Source of the DNA: B1SED10-75 sp964636865
GTDB lineage: Bacteria > Bacillota > Dethiobacteria > DTU022 > PWGO01
DNA: 64,000 nt
Assembly (NCBI GenBank): GCA_964636865.1
Contig: CAZWVJ010000007.1
Location: 1 to 64,000, forward strand
Direction of reading: 5' to 3'
The notes beneath the pieces were generated by a model. The model made no database searches. It was not told the origin of the DNA and worked only from the letters and a program-made list of their open reading frames with translations. The position numbers were made by a program, and so were the translations under genes. Positions within the stretch are counted from its first letter, which is position 1. Each line of letters opens with the position of its first letter. Positions 61,164 to 64,000 of the stretch are shown here, piece by piece.

Positions 61164-62141
61164 ATGGCTGTCGATATTTTAAAGGAAAAACACAAAAGCA
61201 AGATAGGCGAGGTAGTGCTGGGCGCTACCAAAGAAGAAGGAGGTACCCGTGGACATACCATCACGGTAGGCGGTGAATCCACCCTGCCTTTTTTGCATTT
61301 TGAAGGTGAGGTTCCAAACCGGCCGGTAGTAGCCCTGGAAGTATGGGATATGGCTCCGCAAGATTGGAATCCTAATTTAGATGAATATTTCGGAGATGTT
61401 TACAATGATCCGGGTGCCTGGGCTAAAAAATGTGTTGAAGAGTACGGCGCTGATCTGGTGGCGCTAAAACTTAAGAGTGCCGATCCGGATCTTAAAGATT
61501 CTTCTCCCGAGGAATGCGCGGAAGCGGTGAAGAAAGTTTTAGAAGCAGTGGAGGTACCTTTGATCGTTATGGGCTGTGGGACTCCTGAAAAAGATAATCA
61601 GGTTTATCCGGTAGTTGCAGAAGCGGCAGCGGGGGAAAACCTGTTATTGGGAGTAGCTGACATGGAAAATTACAAGGCAATTACCAGTGCATGTATGGCT
61701 AACCAGCACTGCATAATTCCCCAGTCTCCCATTGATATTAATATCTGCAAACAGCTAAATATTCAGATCTTGGAAATGAGCCAGGCTTTAGCCAACAAAA
61801 TAGTCATAGATCCCACTGTTGCAGCGCTGGGCTATGGCATCGAATATTCTTATTCCATTATGGAGAGGGCCCGCCTGGGTGCTTTGCAGGGAGATAAAAT
61901 GTTGGCTATGCCTGTAATTGGGAATATTGGAGCTGAAGTATGGCGCTCCAAGGAAGCCAATGTTTCGGAAGAAGAACAGCCCGGATGGGGTGAAGTTCAT
62001 GAACGCGCTATCATGTGGGAAACCATGACTGCCGTGGCTTACTTACAATCCGGATTAAACCTTTTGGTAATGCGCCATCCCCGTGCTTTGGAAATTGTCA
62101 AAAAGAATATTGATGACCTGATGAAAGATAACAGCTATTAA
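61164..62141 (+). CDS. acsD: Corrinoid iron-sulfur protein small subunit
   Basis: This 325-residue TIM-barrel partner of AcsC holds the corrinoid between the subunits. Recognisable segments are VALEVWDMAPQDWNP, 'VEEYGADLVALKLKSADPD', PLIVMGCGTPEKDNQVYP and ADMENYKAITSACMANQHC. ATG 61164 follows AAAGGAGAG; GTG 61146 would include the ribosome site as coding. acsE starts 27 bp later. Confidence 0.95.
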   Translation: MAVDILKEKHKSKIGEVVLGATKEEGGTRGHTITVGGESTLPFLHFEGEVPNRPVVALEVWDMAPQDWNPNLDEYFGDVYNDPGAWAKKCVEEYGADLVALKLKSADPDLKDSSPEECAEAVKKVLEAVEVPLIVMGCGTPEKDNQVYPVVAEAAAGENLLLGVADMENYKAITSACMANQHCIIPQSPIDINICKQLNIQILEMSQALANKIVIDPTVAALGYGIEYSYSIMERARLGALQGDKMLAMPVIGNIGAEVWRSKEANVSEEEQPGWGEVHERAIMWETMTAVAYLQSGLNLLVMRHPRALEIVKKNIDDLMKDNSY

Positions 62142-62168
62142 AAATTTAAACAAACAGGAGGTTTACTG

Positions 62169-62963
62169 ATGATTATTATCGGTGAAAGAATAAATGGTAT
62201 GTTTAGGGATATTGCCCAGGCCATAAAAGACCGCGATCCATCTGCCGTTCATGATTGGGCTCGCAAACAGGAAGAATCCGGAGCTCATTATCTTGACATT
62301 AATGTGGGTCCCGGTTCCACTGAACCTGTGGAAGCCATGAAATGGCTGGTAGAGAATACCCAGGAAGTAACCGACCTGCCTTTATGCCTGGATTCTACCA
62401 AGTACGATGCCATTGAAGCCGGGCTGCAAGTTTGCAAAAAGCCGGCCATGATCAATTCTGTTCCCGCTGAGATGCCCAAAATGGAGCGGGTGTTTTCTAT
62501 GGCTGCGGAACATGATGCCGAAGTTATTGGTTTGGCCATGAACGAGGAAGGTATTCCCAAAGATTCTGAAAGCCGGATTGCCCTGGCTATGGAATTAGTG
62601 GCAACCGCTGATGCCTTCGGCGTACCTACTGACAGCCTCTATATTGACCCGCTGGTCCTGCCCTGTAATGTTGGTCAAGACCATGGCCCGGAAGTATTTG
62701 AAACTTTACGCCAGGTGAAGATGCTGTCAGACCCGCCTCCCAAAACTACGGTAGGATTGAGTAATATTTCCCAGGGGGTTAAAAATCGGGAGCTGATCAA
62801 CCGGGTTTTTGCGGTGATGGCCATGGCTAATGGGCTGGATTCCGCTATTGCCGATGCTTGTGACGACGAACTCATGGAGTCGGTAGCTACGGCACGCATC
62901 ATCTTGAACATGGATATTTACTGTGAGTCTTTTGTAGATGTATTCCGCAAGTCGAACCGCTAA
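62169..62963 (+). CDS. acsE: Methyltetrahydrofolate:corrinoid iron-sulfur protein methyltransferase
   Basis: This 264-residue TIM barrel of the pterin-binding (DHPS-like) family moves the methyl from methyl-THF to the Co(I) of AcsCD. Visible are IIGERINGMF at the start, YLDINVGPGS, LPLCLDSTKYDAIEAGL, MINSVPAEM, DPLVLPCNVG and TTVGLSNISQGVKNRELINR. The length is that of Moorella MeTr (262). ATG 62169 follows CAGGAGG. Confidence 0.96.
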   Translation: MIIIGERINGMFRDIAQAIKDRDPSAVHDWARKQEESGAHYLDINVGPGSTEPVEAMKWLVENTQEVTDLPLCLDSTKYDAIEAGLQVCKKPAMINSVPAEMPKMERVFSMAAEHDAEVIGLAMNEEGIPKDSESRIALAMELVATADAFGVPTDSLYIDPLVLPCNVGQDHGPEVFETLRQVKMLSDPPPKTTVGLSNISQGVKNRELINRVFAVMAMANGLDSAIADACDDELMESVATARIILNMDIYCESFVDVFRKSNR

Positions 62964-62986
62964 ATTAACGTAACTGACGATTATTT

Positions 62987-63016
62987 CCGGAACTCGACTA
63001 TACTGTCGGGTTCCGG
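62987..63016. promoter_or_regulatory. Stable 12-bp hairpin in the acsE-metV gap
   Basis: CCGGAACTCGAC (62987-62998) pairs with GTCGGGTTCCGG (63005-63016) with one T-G pair and a 6-nt loop, not followed by a T-run. It is more like an RNA processing or stabilising structure than a terminator. Confidence 0.5.
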
Positions 63017-63059
63017 GCTCGATTAATTTCTTCAGAAGGGAAGAAGGTGACATGAAAAG

Positions 63060-63740
63060 ATGATAGTTGCTGAACGAAAGCCATTGTCGCAAATTGCTGA
63101 AATAATGGCTCCTTATAAACGTATTTGTGTTTTGGGCTGCGGTTCTTGTGTGACTGTTTGTTTGGCTGGGGGGCAGAAAGAAGCTCTAGAAACAGCCACT
63201 GCTTTGTCTATTCAACGCCAAAACACGGGGGGCACCTTAGAAACTGAAGCTTTTACTATTGAGCGGCAATGTGAATATGAATATGTGGATGAAGTAGCGG
63301 AGCGCCTTAAAGGTTATGATGCCGTTCTTTCCTTGGCCTGTGGGGTGGGAGTGCAGACGATTGCTTCTCGTTTACCGGAGATTATCGTTTTGCCTGGGCT
63401 CAACACCCACTTTATGGGGTATCCCTTGGAGCAAGGGGTTTGGATTGAAAATTGCTTGGGTTGCGGGGACTGTGTTTTACATCTTACACAGGGCATTTGC
63501 CCCATTACCCGTTGTTCAAAAAGCATTCTTAATGGTCCCTGTGGCGGTTCCCAGGATGGCAAATGTGAAATAAGCAAAGATCTTGATTGTGCCTGGCACC
63601 TAATTCATGAAAGATTGCAAAAATTGAACATGGTTTCAACATTACAAGAGATACAACCGCCGAAAAACTGGGCGACTTCACATCATGGAGGTCCGAGAAC
63701 CATTGTAAGGGAGGATGTGAGAATTGATAACGGGGAGTAA
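63060..63740 (+). CDS. metV: Methylenetetrahydrofolate reductase zinc-finger partner MetV
   Basis: This 226-residue protein matches the 'MTHFR C-terminal domain' family found with MetF in acetogens. It is cysteine-rich, with LGCGSCVTVCLAGG near the start, then NCLGCGDC and GPCGGSQDGKCE, likely Fe-S or zinc sites. In Moorella and relatives MetV partners MetF in reducing methylene-THF to methyl-THF with ferredoxin or NADH-linked electrons. ATG 63060; a 3-codon ORF (ATG 63053) overlaps its start. metF begins inside its 3' end. Confidence 0.88.
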   Translation: MIVAERKPLSQIAEIMAPYKRICVLGCGSCVTVCLAGGQKEALETATALSIQRQNTGGTLETEAFTIERQCEYEYVDEVAERLKGYDAVLSLACGVGVQTIASRLPEIIVLPGLNTHFMGYPLEQGVWIENCLGCGDCVLHLTQGICPITRCSKSILNGPCGGSQDGKCEISKDLDCAWHLIHERLQKLNMVSTLQEIQPPKNWATSHHGGPRTIVREDVRIDNGE

Positions 63741-64000
63741 CTTGGAAAAAGTAATTAACAGTGGAGAATTCGTAGTAACCGGAGAGCTGGGGCCTCCCAA
63801 AAGTGCTGATGTAGAGAGTCTTAAACATCACGCAGAGATGCTCGGCAATCATGTTGATGCTTATAATATTACCGATAATCAAACTGCCATAGTGCGTACT
63901 TCCAGCATTGCCTGCGGTGCTTTGCTAGTGCAAATGGGGTTAGACCCCATAATGCAGATGACTGTCCGCGACCGCAACCGAATTGCCATTCAGAGCGATA
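63724..64000 (+). CDS. metF: Methylenetetrahydrofolate reductase MetF (partial, cut by window end)
   Basis: The first 92 codons are open. The protein begins near SGEFVVTGELGPPKSADV (the conserved 'E-x-GPP-K' of MetF) and continues VDAYNITDNQTAIVRTSS, with 'MQMTVRDRNRIAIQSD' matching the TIM barrel start. TTG 63724, nine bases after AGGGAGG and overlapping metV by 17 bp, is preferred; TTG 63742 is an alternative. It makes methyl-THF for AcsE. The rest lies right of the window. Confidence 0.9.
   Translation, partial: MITGSNLEKVINSGEFVVTGELGPPKSADVESLKHHAEMLGNHVDAYNITDNQTAIVRTSSIACGALLVQMGLDPIMQMTVRDRNRIAIQSD

Noticed and set aside
1..64000. CRISPR arrays, rRNA, tRNA, tmRNA or complete insertion sequences
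   Set aside because: No regularly spaced repeats, cloverleaf ends, rRNA-like stretches or transposase genes were recognised; short tRNAs cannot be fully excluded by eye.

Overview
This window reads as a chromosomal segment of an anaerobic, Gram-positive-type (Bacillota/Clostridia) bacterium with a complete or near-complete Wood-Ljungdahl (acetyl-CoA) pathway. The lineage signs are long-form HPF, CtsR/McsA/McsB/ClpC, WhiA, a MinJ-like protein beside CtpB and FtsEX, ComF, and frequent TTG/GTG starts with strong AGGAGG-type ribosome binding sites. Many proteins are rich in Glu/Asp, and SecA carries a long acidic insertion. This would fit a salt- or alkali-tolerant acetogen or syntroph, but that is inference. 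The genus cannot be fixed from the sequence. Almost every gene is on the + strand; only a Fur/PerR regulator, a coupled rubredoxin-like mini-protein and one MFS transporter are on the - strand.

Layout. 1-8 kb is the most accessory-looking part: an ABC-2 exporter (NatAB type), a membrane-anchored penicillin-acylase-family hydrolase, fur/perR plus a 51-residue rubredoxin-like gene missed by ORF length cut-offs, an AT-rich 578-bp gap holding a 202-bp foldback (MITE-like) repeat, a membrane-anchored PHP-domain protein and a GPH-type transporter. 7.8-11 kb carries a MoxR ATPase, a CoxE-like VWA protein and a CooC-like nickel-insertion ATPase. 11.2-15.4 kb has a phosphoribosyltransferase, FabZ, ComF, a cold-shock protein, HPF and an unrecognised possible nucleotidyltransferase-fold protein. 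15.4-27 kb has secA, prfB (with the programmed +1 frameshift), ilvC, then ftsE-ftsX-envC-like-ctpA-minJ-like, which control division and cell-wall hydrolysis. 27-34 kb is uvrB-uvrA-uvrC. 33.9-44.7 kb has a HAD phosphatase, a PHP phosphatase, rapZ-whiA (without yvcK/glmR between them), pgk-tpiA-gpmI-eno-secG, and rnr. 44.8-49.3 kb is nadA-nadB-nadC (de novo NAD) and a thioredoxin-reductase-like flavoprotein. 49.5-54.3 kb is the CtsR regulon operon ctsR-mcsA-mcsB-clpC with a recognisable CtsR operator. 54.5-64 kb is the acetyl-CoA pathway cluster cooC-acsA-acsB-acsC-acsD-acsE-metV-metF (the last cut by the window end).

How they work together. The last 10 kb encodes the carbonyl and part of the methyl branch: MetF/MetV make methyl-THF, AcsE transfers the methyl to the corrinoid protein AcsCD, AcsA reduces CO2 to CO, and AcsB assembles acetyl-CoA, with CooC loading nickel. 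A second CooC with MoxR/VWA partners 44 kb upstream is a plausible additional maturation module. The six A-cluster cysteines of AcsB and the four N-terminal cluster cysteines of AcsC are all present.

The best candidates for something undescribed are the foldback repeat at 4657-4858 with LacI/cre-like operators in both arms, the MoxR-VWA-CooC cassette, the enlarged SecA, the unrecognised gene between hpf and secA, and the RNA-structure signals inside the acs operon. I found no CRISPR array, rRNA, tRNA, prophage or complete insertion sequence.
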